From assembly GCA_036556145.1 (NCBI GenBank), contig DATBKB010000031.1:1-13982 (forward strand): a stretch of 13,982 bases of DNA, in the 5' to 3' direction. The position numbers and the translations under genes were made by a program. The notes beneath the pieces are model-generated. The model was given only the letters and a program-made list of their open reading frames with translations. It had not been told where the DNA came from and searched no databases. This document shows positions 1-6,888 of the stretch, in pieces. This DNA is from JACDAV01 sp036556145. GTDB lineage: Bacteria > Chloroflexota > Limnocylindria > Limnocylindrales > CSP1-4. The stretch's first letter is position 1, and each line of letters starts with the position of its first letter.

Positions 1-228
1 GCCTTCCTTCGCGGGATGGTCCGGCGGATCGCGGCGATCCTCATCGAGGTCGGCCGCGGCGAACTGAACGAGGCGGACGTCGCAGCGGCTCTCGCCGCTC
101 GGCGCCCGGCACGGAACGGGGCCGCCGCCCCGGCCCGGGGCCTGTGCCTCCGGCGGGTCGTCCTCGGGCGGCCGCTTGGAGAGCGAAACGGACGACGCGA
201 GGAACACGGAGAACGCGAGGAACGATGA
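1..228 (+). CDS. truA: tRNA pseudouridine synthase A, 3' fragment
   Basis: The 5' part lies outside the window; the last 75 residues are seen, reading AFLRGMVRRI at the start. TruA converts uridines 38-40 of the tRNA anticodon arm to pseudouridine in the cytoplasm. The visible FLRGMVRRI segment, the following VGRGEL stretch and the late APARGLCLRRVVL motif match the C-terminal end of the TruA family, where APA-GL-L is strongly conserved. After this motif there is a hydrophilic Arg/Glu-rich tail of about 20 residues that is not usual in the family. The stop codon TGA shares bases with the ATG of rplM (ATGA at 225-228), so the two are probably translationally coupled. The order truA-rplM-rpsI is common in bacteria and supports the call. 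Confidence 0.88.
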   Translation, partial: AFLRGMVRRIAAILIEVGRGELNEADVAAALAARRPARNGAAAPARGLCLRRVVLGRPLGERNGRREEHGEREER

Positions 229-656
229 ACGCCAAGACCTGGACGCTCCGCGAGGGCGAGATCGAGCGAAGCTGGTACGTCGTCGATGCGACGGACCAGA
301 CGCTCGGGCGCCTCGCGACGCGGATCGCGCGCGTCCTCGAAGGCAAGCACAAGCCGACCTGGACGCCGAACCTCGATTCGGGCGACCACGTCATCGTCCT
401 CAACGCCGCCCGCATCCGCGTCTCGAGCGACAAGCTCGAGTCGAAGGCGTACGTCCGCCACAGCGGCTACCCCCAGGGCCTCAAGGAGGAGAAGCTCGGC
501 GACCTGCTCGCGCGCCGGCCCGAAGAGGTCGTTCGCCGCGCGGTCAAGGGCATGCTCCCGAAGACGAAGCTCGCCTCGCAGCAGCTCCGCAAGCTCAAGG
601 TCTATTCCGGCGCCGACCATCCCCATCAGGCCCAGCGGCCTGAGCCGCTCGCCTGA
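225..656 (+). CDS. rplM: 50S ribosomal protein L13
   Basis: A 143-residue protein of the usual L13 length. L13 is an early-assembly protein of the large ribosomal subunit that binds 23S rRNA. The sequence carries the family hallmarks in order: WYVVDATDQTLGRLAT near residues 18-33, GKHKPTWTPNLDSGDHVIVLNA around 43-65, then ARRPEEVVRRAVKGMLPK and LRKLKVYSGADHPHQAQ near the C-terminus. The ATG at 225 was chosen because the family starts only a few residues before this core, and GAGGAA lies just upstream. An upstream in-frame ATG at 144 would add an unlikely Arg-rich leader inside truA. The start overlaps the truA stop by 4 nt, and rpsI follows after 13 nt, the classic L13-S9 pair. Confidence 0.97.
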   Translation: MNAKTWTLREGEIERSWYVVDATDQTLGRLATRIARVLEGKHKPTWTPNLDSGDHVIVLNAARIRVSSDKLESKAYVRHSGYPQGLKEEKLGDLLARRPEEVVRRAVKGMLPKTKLASQQLRKLKVYSGADHPHQAQRPEPLA

Positions 657-662
657 GGAGGG
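656..662 (+). promoter_or_regulatory. Shine-Dalgarno of rpsI
   Basis: The sequence AGGAGGG begins on the last base of the rplM stop codon and sits 7 nt before the rpsI ATG at 670. It is one of the strongest ribosome binding sites in the window and fixes the rpsI start. Confidence 0.8.
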
Positions 663-669
663 CCAGCCG

Positions 670-1068
670 ATGACGACACCTGCCTTCCATTCCGGCACGG
701 GACGCCGCAAGACGGCGGTCGCCCGCATCCGCCTCCTGCCCGGCGAGGGCGAGATCGTCGTCAACGGGCGGTCGCTCGAGGAGCACTTCGGCAACGCCGT
801 CAACGACGCCGACGTCCGGATGCCGTTCCGCGTCACCGGCACCGAGGGCCGGTTCAACACGATGATCAAGGTCGAGGGCGGCGGAGTCACCGGCCAGGCC
901 GGCGCGATCCGCCACGGCATCGCCCGCGCGCTGCTCGAGCTGGACCCCGACACGTATCGCGTGCCGCTTCGCCAGGCCGGCCTCCTGACGCGCGATCCGC
1001 GCATGAAGGAGCGCAAGAAGTACGGGCTGAAGCGCGCTCGCAAAGCGCCCCAGTACACGAAGCGCTAG
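670..1068 (+). CDS. rpsI: 30S ribosomal protein S9
   Basis: A 132-residue protein, normal for bacterial S9. S9 sits in the head of the small subunit and its C-terminal tail reaches the P-site tRNA. Visible hallmarks are GTGRRKTAVARIRL at residues 9-22, the VNGRSLEEHF segment, GGGVTGQAGAIRHGIARAL in the middle, and the basic tail RDPRMKERKKYGLKRARKAPQYTKR. The final lysine-arginine pair is the conserved C-terminus that contacts tRNA. The start is set by a strong AGGAGGG 7 nt upstream. It is co-transcribed with rplM (13-nt gap). The stop TAG lies inside a small palindrome (1062-1071, GCGC-TA-GCGC), too short to be a convincing terminator. Confidence 0.97.
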   Translation: MTTPAFHSGTGRRKTAVARIRLLPGEGEIVVNGRSLEEHFGNAVNDADVRMPFRVTGTEGRFNTMIKVEGGGVTGQAGAIRHGIARALLELDPDTYRVPLRQAGLLTRDPRMKERKKYGLKRARKAPQYTKR

Positions 1069-1139
1069 CGCGAGCTTCCGTCCGGACCTCCATGGCGGAG
1101 TCGGCCGCTGCGGGCTCGCATGCCCGGCGGGAGTCCCGG

Positions 1140-1145
1140 TAGAGT
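1140..1145 (+). promoter_or_regulatory. Candidate -10 box upstream of argF
   Basis: TAGAGT fits the TAnnnT core of a housekeeping sigma -10 element and ends only 6 nt before the argF ATG. No clear -35 hexamer is visible 16-18 bp upstream. If used, transcription would start at or within a base of the ATG, giving a leaderless mRNA. No proper Shine-Dalgarno precedes argF, which is consistent with this reading. The call rests on position and core match only. Confidence 0.35.
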
Positions 1146-1151
1146 GGCCGC

Positions 1152-2150
1152 ATGAACGCGGTGGCGCAGCCGTCCGTGTCGCTGCTCGGGCGAGATCTGC
1201 TGAGCGCCGCCGATCTCGACGCGCTCGAGGTGCGGGCGCTGTTCGATCGGGCCGCCTCGCTCAAGGCCGAGTTCCGCGAGACCCGGCGTCACGCGGACCC
1301 GCCGCTCGCGGGCCGAACGCTGGCGATGCTCTTCCAGCGGCCGAGCCTGCGGACGAAGGTCACCTTCGAGGCGGGGATGACGCATCTCGGCGGACATGCG
1401 GTGTACCTGACCCACGACGTTGTGCTCGGGGCGCGTGAAGCGGTTCGCGACGTCGCCCGCAACCTCGACCGGTTCGTCGACGCGATCGTCGCCCGGACGG
1501 GACCGCACGAGGTCGTCGTCGAGCTTGCCTCGCAGGCGACGATCCCGGTGATCAACGGCCTGACCCTGCGCGAGCACCCGTGCCAGGCCCTGGCCGACGT
1601 CTTCACGCTCGAGGAGCGGTTCGGGCAGACGCATGGGCTCGTCCTCGCATTCGTCGGCGACGGCAACAACGTCTACCACTCGCTCGCGCTGCTCGGTGCC
1701 GCGCTCGGGCTCGAGGTCCGGCTGGCGCATCCGCCCGGCTATGCGCCGAACGATCGGATCGTCGCCCGGGCGCGCCAGCTCGCAGAGCGATCCGGTGGCC
1801 AAATCGTCTTCGCAACGGAGCCGGCCGAGGTCGTGCGTGGCGCAAACGTCGTGTACACCGACGCCTGGACGTCGATGGGCCAGGAGGCCGAGACCGAGGA
1901 GCGCCGCGATGCGTTCGCGCGCTACCAGGTGAACGCGTCGCTCATGGCCGAGGCCGGGCGGGACGCGGTCGTCATGCACTGCCTGCCCGCGCACCGCGGC
2001 GAAGAGATCACGTCCGACGTCATGGACGGGCCGCAGAGCATCATCCTCGACCAGTCGGAGAACCGGCTCCACCTCCAGAAGGCGCTGCTCGCGGAGATCA
2101 TCGGCGGGCCCGCCGGCGGATCCGAGGCTCGACCGGGGGCTCGATCGTGA
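1152..2150 (+). CDS. argF: Ornithine carbamoyltransferase
   Basis: A 332-residue cytoplasmic enzyme that makes citrulline from ornithine and carbamoyl phosphate in arginine biosynthesis. Diagnostic motifs are in the right order: the carbamoyl-phosphate loop PSLRTK at residues 64-69, HPCQALAD at 142-149, the ornithine-binding DAWTSMG at 237-243, and the catalytic HCLPAHRGEE at 276-285. The SMG loop and HCLP separate it from aspartate carbamoyltransferase. The usual loop is S-T-R-T-R; here it is S-L-R-T-K, and the Leu form is also known in other bacterial members. About 15 residues past the last conserved helix are Gly/Ala/Arg-rich. No other arginine gene is present. The gene follows rpsI after 83 nt and overlaps the TPR gene by 4 nt. 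A -10-like box sits directly before the ATG. Confidence 0.95.
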   Translation: MNAVAQPSVSLLGRDLLSAADLDALEVRALFDRAASLKAEFRETRRHADPPLAGRTLAMLFQRPSLRTKVTFEAGMTHLGGHAVYLTHDVVLGAREAVRDVARNLDRFVDAIVARTGPHEVVVELASQATIPVINGLTLREHPCQALADVFTLEERFGQTHGLVLAFVGDGNNVYHSLALLGAALGLEVRLAHPPGYAPNDRIVARARQLAERSGGQIVFATEPAEVVRGANVVYTDAWTSMGQEAETEERRDAFARYQVNASLMAEAGRDAVVMHCLPAHRGEEITSDVMDGPQSIILDQSENRLHLQKALLAEIIGGPAGGSEARPGARS

Positions 2151-3160
2151 CCGACGCGCTGTACGAGCGTTACAAGGAGGCGCTCCGCCGCGGCCACGTC
2201 GCGACGCTACGCGAGCGGCTGGACGCCGCGCTCGTCGCGTACGGCGAGGCGGCGGAGCTCGCCCCGGAACGAGCCCTGCCCCACATCAGCCTGGCCGGCA
2301 TCCTCCTCCGGCTCCGGCGGCCCGAGGAGGCTCTCGCGGCCTACGGCAACGCGCTCGAGCGGGCGCCTCGCGACGAGGCCGCCCAGACCGGCCGGGCCGA
2401 GGCGCTCGCCGTTCTCGGCCGGCGGACCGAGGCGGCCGACGCGCTCGACAGGCTGGCCGACCAGCTCGAGGCCGACGGAAAGCTCGCCGAGGCGGCGGCC
2501 ACGGTCCGGCGCGCCCTGGAGCTCGCCGAGTCGCGGACCCGTCGGAAGCACGCCGAAACGCTCGCTGCCCGGATCGAAGGTCGCGCGTGGAGCAGTGCCC
2601 CGGCCACGCCCGAGGCCCCGCCGAAAGCGCCGTCGCCGGCGGGAGGGCCGTCGCGGCCGTCGCAGCCGGCGGCCAGCCCGTCGACCGCCAAGGCACCCTC
2701 ACCGTCGACGGTGGCCTCGCCGGCATCCGCAGCGCCCGTCACAGCGCCCGTCACTCCGCCCGTCGCTCCGCCCGCTGCGGCTCCGGCGCCTCCCGCCCCC
2801 CGGCTCAGCGGCGCGACGCTCGCGGCGCAGGCCGAGGCGAGTCTCGACGCCGGCGACACGACGACCGCCCGGAATCGACTCCTCGAGGCCGCGGCGGCAC
2901 ACCGGGCCGCCGGCGCGATCGACGCGGCCCTCGACGCGTGCTACCTCGCCCTCGGCCTCGTCCCGGCCGACCCGGAGCTCCACCTCACGCTGGCCGAGCT
3001 CTACCTCGACCGTGGCTGGCGAGGCCCGGCCGCGGACAAGATCCTCCTGCTCGGCCGGCTGATCGACTTCCAGCGCGACGGGACGATCCGCGAGCGGGTC
3101 TGCCGCATCGTGGCCGAGCGGTTCAGCGACGACCCCCGACTCACGGAGCTGTGCGCCTGA
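2147..3160 (+). CDS. TPR protein with Pro/Ala-rich linker
   Basis: A 337-residue predicted soluble protein, with no signal peptide or membrane segment seen. Residues about 1-145 are helical and TPR-like (for example SLAGILLRLRRPEEALAAYGNALERAP near 48-74). Residues about 149-219 form a low-complexity Pro/Ala/Ser linker. Residues about 220-337 form a second helical, TPR-like region (AALDACYLALGLVPADPELHLTLAELYLDRG). TPR proteins act as protein-protein scaffolds, and the partner here is unknown. The GTG at 2147 is chosen because it overlaps the argF stop in a GTGA arrangement and directly precedes helical sequence. Reading further upstream in the same frame gives only an Arg-rich shadow of argF. 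cdaA follows after 110 nt with its own apparent promoter, so a role in c-di-AMP control is only a guess from position. Confidence 0.85.
   Translation: MTDALYERYKEALRRGHVATLRERLDAALVAYGEAAELAPERALPHISLAGILLRLRRPEEALAAYGNALERAPRDEAAQTGRAEALAVLGRRTEAADALDRLADQLEADGKLAEAAATVRRALELAESRTRRKHAETLAARIEGRAWSSAPATPEAPPKAPSPAGGPSRPSQPAASPSTAKAPSPSTVASPASAAPVTAPVTPPVAPPAAAPAPPAPRLSGATLAAQAEASLDAGDTTTARNRLLEAAAAHRAAGAIDAALDACYLALGLVPADPELHLTLAELYLDRGWRGPAADKILLLGRLIDFQRDGTIRERVCRIVAERFSDDPRLTELCA
2732..2779. repeat. In-frame 12-bp tandem repeat in the TPR gene linker
   Basis: Four consecutive 12-bp units, GCGCCCGTCACA, GCGCCCGTCACT, CCGCCCGTCGCT and CCGCCCGCTGCG, encode APVT, APVT, PPVA and PPAA. The first two differ by one base and later units diverge. 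Being a multiple of three, copy-number change would lengthen or shorten the Pro/Ala linker without breaking the frame. It is probably a slippage product in the disordered linker. Confidence 0.75.
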
Positions 3161-3195
3161 GGAGCCTCGGCCGGCTCATTCCGCCGCGGAAATGA

Positions 3196-3247
3196 CCCCG
3201 TTCGGCCGGTTCCGGTGGCCCATTCGGGCCGGTCGGTTCGAACGGGG
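3196..3247. promoter_or_regulatory. Inverted repeat in the cdaA upstream region
   Basis: The arms CCCCGTTCG (3196-3204) and CGAACGGGG (3239-3247) are perfect 9-bp complements, with an inner 5-bp hairpin GGCCC-ATTC-GGGCC (3217-3230) between them. The right arm ends 8 bp before the TACACT -10 box of cdaA, where a repressor could bind. As RNA it could fold as a two-part stem after the TPR gene, but no T-run follows, so an intrinsic terminator is less likely. It lies in the 110-nt gap 3161-3270, where no gene is seen. Confidence 0.5.
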
Positions 3248-3252
3248 CCCGA

Positions 3253-3261
3253 TGCTACACT
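3253..3261 (+). promoter_or_regulatory. Extended -10 promoter element of cdaA
   Basis: TGCTACACT contains TACACT (3256-3261) preceded by TG at the extended -10 position (TGnTAnnnT). The ATG of cdaA begins 9 nt after the box, so transcription should start 0-3 nt before it. No purine-rich Shine-Dalgarno lies in between, which fits a leaderless or nearly leaderless transcript. A clear -35 hexamer is not visible, as is common for extended -10 promoters. Confidence 0.55.
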
Positions 3262-3270
3262 CGATCGACG

Positions 3271-4236
3271 ATGCCGCAGCTCCTTGCGTCGATTCTCGAT
3301 CAGTTGACGCCCACGGCGCTGGTCGACATCGGCATCGTCGCCCTCCTCATCTACTGGCTCTTCAGCCTCATCCGGGGCACGCGCGCCGTCCGGCTCGTCA
3401 TCGGCGTGACCGTCCTCTTCGCGGTCTACGCGATCGCCCAGGCGCTGAACCTCCGACTGCTCACCCAGATCCTCCAGGCCGGCGCGGTCGTCGGCTTGTT
3501 CGCCCTCGTGGTGGTGTTCCAACCGGAGCTGCGGCGGGCTCTCGAGCGGATCGGCCGGGTCGGATCGTTCGCCTGGCTCTTCTCGCCGGCCGAGCAACGG
3601 GCCGTCGAGCACGTCGCTGACGAGATCGCCCGCTCGGCCGCGCTGCTGTCCCGCGACGGTCACGGCGCACTCATCGTCATCGAGCGGGAGACCGGCCTCG
3701 AGGAGATCGCCGAGAGCGGCGTCATGATCCACGCCGACGTCTCGGCGGAGCTGCTGCTGACGATCTTCTCGCCCCGTGCGCCGCTCCACGACGGGGCCGT
3801 GATCGTCCGTGGCGAGAAGATCGTGGCCGCGGGCGCGCTCCTCCCGCTCGCCGAGACGACCGTCCACACCGAGCGATTCGGGACCCGCCATCGGGCCGCC
3901 CTCGGCATCACGGAGCAGACCGACGCGATCGTCGTCGTCGTCTCCGAGGAGAACGCCCAGGTCAGCCTCGTCGAGCGAGCCCGCATCGTCCGAAACCTCA
4001 ATGAGGCGCAGCTGGCGCGGGCGATCAAGACGCTCCTCGGCGCGCCGAACGAGCGGCGAATCCTCGGCTGGCGGCCGGCCGCCGCGCCTCGCGCGCTGCG
4101 GCCCGGCGGTCGCGCGCCCCGCCTGTCCGAGCTCGGCCGCTTCGTCAGCCGCAACGGGCGGCGGCGTGGCGAGTCGAAGACCGAACGCGCCCCGGCCGAG
4201 GACGACCGCGCCGCCCCCGCCCGGGTGCAGCGGTGA
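3271..4236 (+). CDS. cdaA: Diadenylate cyclase CdaA (c-di-AMP synthase)
   Basis: A 321-residue membrane enzyme that condenses two ATP into cyclic di-AMP. The N-terminus has three hydrophobic helices (about 15-34, 40-58 and 64-83), followed by the family-typical FQPELRRALERIG at 83-95. The catalytic DAC domain spans about 100-255 and contains both active-site motifs: DGA at 174-176 (in LHDGAVIV) and RHR at 206-208 (in GTRHRAALG). A conserved SEE follows at 225-227. The protein is longer than typical CdaA (about 275 residues) because of a basic, probably disordered tail from about 260 to the end. The ATG at 3271 follows an extended -10 box directly. The stop overlaps the GTG of cdaR (GTGA at 4233-4236), and glmM comes after that, which is the conserved cdaA-cdaR-glmM order. 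Confidence 0.96.
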   Translation: MPQLLASILDQLTPTALVDIGIVALLIYWLFSLIRGTRAVRLVIGVTVLFAVYAIAQALNLRLLTQILQAGAVVGLFALVVVFQPELRRALERIGRVGSFAWLFSPAEQRAVEHVADEIARSAALLSRDGHGALIVIERETGLEEIAESGVMIHADVSAELLLTIFSPRAPLHDGAVIVRGEKIVAAGALLPLAETTVHTERFGTRHRAALGITEQTDAIVVVVSEENAQVSLVERARIVRNLNEAQLARAIKTLLGAPNERRILGWRPAAAPRALRPGGRAPRLSELGRFVSRNGRRRGESKTERAPAEDDRAAPARVQR

Positions 4237-5477
4237 CCCGAGCCCTCGCGTTCCTCGTCCACAACTGGCCGCTGAAGTTCGCGGCGGTCTGCCTGGCGGC
4301 GCTCCTCTACGCGGTGCTCGTGCTGACGCAGAACACGCAGGCGCGAAGCGATCTCCGGATCCCGATCCGTGGCACGAACCTGCCGGATGACGTCATCCTC
4401 CTCTCGAACCTCGGCGAGGTGACCGAGGTGCGGTTCTTCGTCCCGAGCGACAGCGGCATCCGCGTCGACAGCTCGAGCTTCGAGGCAACCGTCGATCTCT
4501 CGCGCGCCGACCCGAACGCGGGGTCGAGCTTCGTGCCCGTCGAGGTCCACGCGATCGACGACCGCATCCGGGTCCTCGGCTTCCGGCCGCAGACGATCAA
4601 CGTCCGCGTCGAGCGGCTCATCGCGCGCGACGGGATCCGGGTCGTCGTGAGGCGCCTCGACGACCCGATCGGGCTCGACATCCGCGAGCCGCAGATCGAC
4701 CCGAGCACCGTGACGATCCGCGGCCCGGCCTCACAGGTTCGGCGTGTCGATCGGGTCGAGGCGGTGATCCAGCTGGACCCGTCCGGCCTCGACTTCGACC
4801 GCGACGTCACGCTCATCCCGGTCGACGTCATCGGCGAGCCAATCGCGAACGTCGACGTCGACCCGCCGAACGCCCACATCAACGTCGCCGTGTTCTCGAA
4901 TGCCCAGACGCGATCGATTCCGGTCGTGCCGACGATCACGGGCATGCCCGCGCCCGGTTTCGACATCGACACCGTCACCGTCTCGCCGCTCGTGGCGCCC
5001 GTCGAGGGCGACGAGGACGCGCTGGTCGCGCTCGGGCGCCTCGACACCCAGCCGATCTCCCTCACCGGCGCCACCTCGACGGTCGACCGCACCGTCAGCC
5101 TCGCGCTGCCGCCGGGCGTTCGGGCGGTCGGACCAACGGAGGTCCGCGTCATCGTGACGCTGAAGCCGGTGACCGCCACCCGCGTGTACACCGCCGGCGT
5201 CGTGCTGACCGGCGCGAGGTCGGACCGCACGTACGACCTGTCGGTCGACCGCGTTCTCGTGACCCTCGGCGGCTCCGTCGCCGACCTGGACCGCCTCGAG
5301 GGACGGACCTTCGCCGTCCGCGCGGAGGTCGCCGGCCTCGAGCCGGGCAGCCACATCGTGAAGCTCGTCGTCACGCCGCCGGCCGGCCTCGCGCTCCTCG
5401 CCGCGAGCCCGGACTCGGTCACCGTGACGGTGGGCGTCCCCGCCACAAGCCCGGCCGCCTCGTCCGTCTCGCCCTAG
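4233..5477 (+). CDS. cdaR: YbbR-domain c-di-AMP regulator CdaR
   Basis: A 414-residue protein with an N-terminal hydrophobic helix (about 12-33, HNWPLKFAAVCLAALLYAVL) and then an all-beta extracytoplasmic region made of successive YbbR-like units, roughly 38-125, 130-218, 220-310 and 315-402. The opening NWPLKFAAV plus the membrane helix is characteristic of YbbR proteins. In Firmicutes, CdaR binds CdaA at the membrane and modulates c-di-AMP synthesis. The same role here is inferred from family and gene order. The GTG start at 4233 is supported by the 4-nt overlap with the cdaA stop and the short distance to the membrane helix. The last ~10 residues are Ser/Pro/Ala-rich. glmM follows after 27 nt. 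Confidence 0.92.
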   Translation: MTRALAFLVHNWPLKFAAVCLAALLYAVLVLTQNTQARSDLRIPIRGTNLPDDVILLSNLGEVTEVRFFVPSDSGIRVDSSSFEATVDLSRADPNAGSSFVPVEVHAIDDRIRVLGFRPQTINVRVERLIARDGIRVVVRRLDDPIGLDIREPQIDPSTVTIRGPASQVRRVDRVEAVIQLDPSGLDFDRDVTLIPVDVIGEPIANVDVDPPNAHINVAVFSNAQTRSIPVVPTITGMPAPGFDIDTVTVSPLVAPVEGDEDALVALGRLDTQPISLTGATSTVDRTVSLALPPGVRAVGPTEVRVIVTLKPVTATRVYTAGVVLTGARSDRTYDLSVDRVLVTLGGSVADLDRLEGRTFAVRAEVAGLEPGSHIVKLVVTPPAGLALLAASPDSVTVTVGVPATSPAASSVSP

Positions 5478-5493
5478 AGAACCGAATCTCCCT

Positions 5494-5499
5494 GGAGGT
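5494..5499 (+). promoter_or_regulatory. Shine-Dalgarno of glmM, supporting a TTG start
   Basis: GGAGGT lies 5 nt before TTG at 5505. It decides the start: the residues following TTG (PRLFGTDGIRG) are exactly where GlmM proteins begin, and no ATG or GTG fits better. Confidence 0.75.
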
Positions 5500-5504
5500 C
5501 AGCC

Positions 5505-6839
5505 TTGCCGCGTCTCTTCGGCACGGACGGGATCCGTGGCGTCGCGAACGTCGACCTCAAGCCGACGACCGCGTACGCCCTCGGGCGGGCGACCGCGAAG
5601 CGGCTCGCCGGCAAGGGCGGCTCGCTCGTCGTCGGCCAGGACACCCGGCGATCCGGGGACATGTTCGTCGCGGCGATCGCCGCCGGCGCGACGAGCCTCG
5701 GCAGCGACGTGCACACGGTCGGCGTCGTCCCCACACCGGGCCTCGCGTTCGTCACCGGTGACGGCGGCTTCGCGGCGGGGATCATGGTGTCGGCCTCCCA
5801 CAATCCCGCCGACGACAACGGCCTGAAGGTCCTCGACTCGGCCGGCCTGAAGCTCGATGACGCGGTCGAGGACGAGCTCGAGCAGCTGATCTGGCGGACC
5901 GAGGAGCTGGGCGGCGTCGGCAACGCCGAGCTCGGCCGGGTCCACGACGCCTCGGCGTTGATCGATCGCTACCGCGCGCACCGGCTCGGCCTCGCCCGTG
6001 ACATCGCGGCGAGCGGCGTCCGGATCGTCCTCGACTGCGCGAACGGCTCCGGAGGAGCCGTGGCGCCCGAGATCCTTGGTGCGACCGGTGCGACCGTCGA
6101 GGTCATCCACAACGAGCCCGATGGCGTGAACATCAATGTCGAGTCCGGCGCGACGGCGCCGCGATCGCTCCAGGACAAGGTCGCGGCGTCAGGCGCGGAT
6201 GTCGGCTTCGCGCTCGACGGCGACGCCGACCGGCTCATCGCGGTCGACGCGGCGGGCAAGGTCGTCGACGGCGACCAGGTCCTCGGCGTTCTCGCCCTCG
6301 ACCGGCTGGAGCGGTCGAGGCTCCCGCACGGGGCACTCGTCGTCTCGGTCCTCTCGAACGGCGGCCTGCAGTCGGTCGTCGAGGCCGCCGGCGGGCAGGT
6401 CATCCGGACGCCGGTCGGCGACAAGTACATCCTCGAGGGCATGGTCGTCTCGGGGGCCGGTCTCGGCGGCGAGAAGAGCGGCCACGTCATCGTCCGGGAG
6501 CACACGACCTCGGGCGACGGCATCGTCACGGCCCTCGAGATCCTGGGCGTCATGTCCCGGCGGGGGACGAGCCTGGCCGAACTCGCGGCCCGGATCCCGA
6601 TGCTTCCGCAGCAGCAACGGGCGGTCAAGGCCCGTCACAAGGACCAGTGGGAAGGCGACCCGGCCCTCCAGCGGGCCATCCGGGACGCCCAGGCCCGCCT
6701 CGGCAGCGCCGGCCGGGTGCTCGTTCGGCCGTCCGGCACGGAGCCCGCCCTGCGGGTGATGGTCGAGGGGCCCGACGCAGGGCTCGTCGCGGAGCTGGCC
6801 GACTCGATCGCGGCCCTCGCGGGGGAGCGACTAAACTGA
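5505..6839 (+). CDS. glmM: Phosphoglucosamine mutase
   Basis: A 444-residue cytoplasmic enzyme, the normal length, which interconverts glucosamine-6-phosphate and glucosamine-1-phosphate on the way to UDP-GlcNAc. All four active-site loops are visible: the phosphoserine loop SASHNPADDNG, with Ser98 as the phosphorylated residue; the Mg-binding DGDADR at 238-243; the sugar-recognition GGEKSGH at 321-327; and the phosphate-binding RPSGTEP at 408-414. The start codon is TTG, backed by GGAGGT 5 nt upstream. In Firmicutes GlmM also binds and inhibits CdaA, and its position straight after cdaA-cdaR suggests the same link here (inference). The next gene, glmS, makes its substrate and starts 49 nt downstream. 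Confidence 0.97.
   Translation: MPRLFGTDGIRGVANVDLKPTTAYALGRATAKRLAGKGGSLVVGQDTRRSGDMFVAAIAAGATSLGSDVHTVGVVPTPGLAFVTGDGGFAAGIMVSASHNPADDNGLKVLDSAGLKLDDAVEDELEQLIWRTEELGGVGNAELGRVHDASALIDRYRAHRLGLARDIAASGVRIVLDCANGSGGAVAPEILGATGATVEVIHNEPDGVNINVESGATAPRSLQDKVAASGADVGFALDGDADRLIAVDAAGKVVDGDQVLGVLALDRLERSRLPHGALVVSVLSNGGLQSVVEAAGGQVIRTPVGDKYILEGMVVSGAGLGGEKSGHVIVREHTTSGDGIVTALEILGVMSRRGTSLAELAARIPMLPQQQRAVKARHKDQWEGDPALQRAIRDAQARLGSAGRVLVRPSGTEPALRVMVEGPDAGLVAELADSIAALAGERLN
6832..6837 (+). promoter_or_regulatory. Possible -10 box for glmS
   Basis: TAAACT, inside the last codons of glmM, is a close match to TATAAT in very GC-rich surroundings and would give a leader of about 45 nt before glmS. 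No -35 is evident. A secondary promoter within the glmM-glmS operon is possible, but a single hexamer is weak evidence. The leader is far too short for a glmS ribozyme. Confidence 0.25.
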
Positions 6840-6888
6840 CTCGTCGTCGCGCGGCGGGCCCGGCGACGCCCAGGAGAACGACTCGGAC

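Noticed and set aside
1069..1151. Intrinsic terminator after rpsI
   Set aside because: CGGGC-TCGCAT-GCCCG (1111-1126) gives a 5-bp stem, but no T-run follows; too weak to annotate.
6840..6888. glmS ribozyme or riboswitch before glmS
   Set aside because: The gap is only 49 nt, far shorter than the glmS ribozyme, and I see no matching core.
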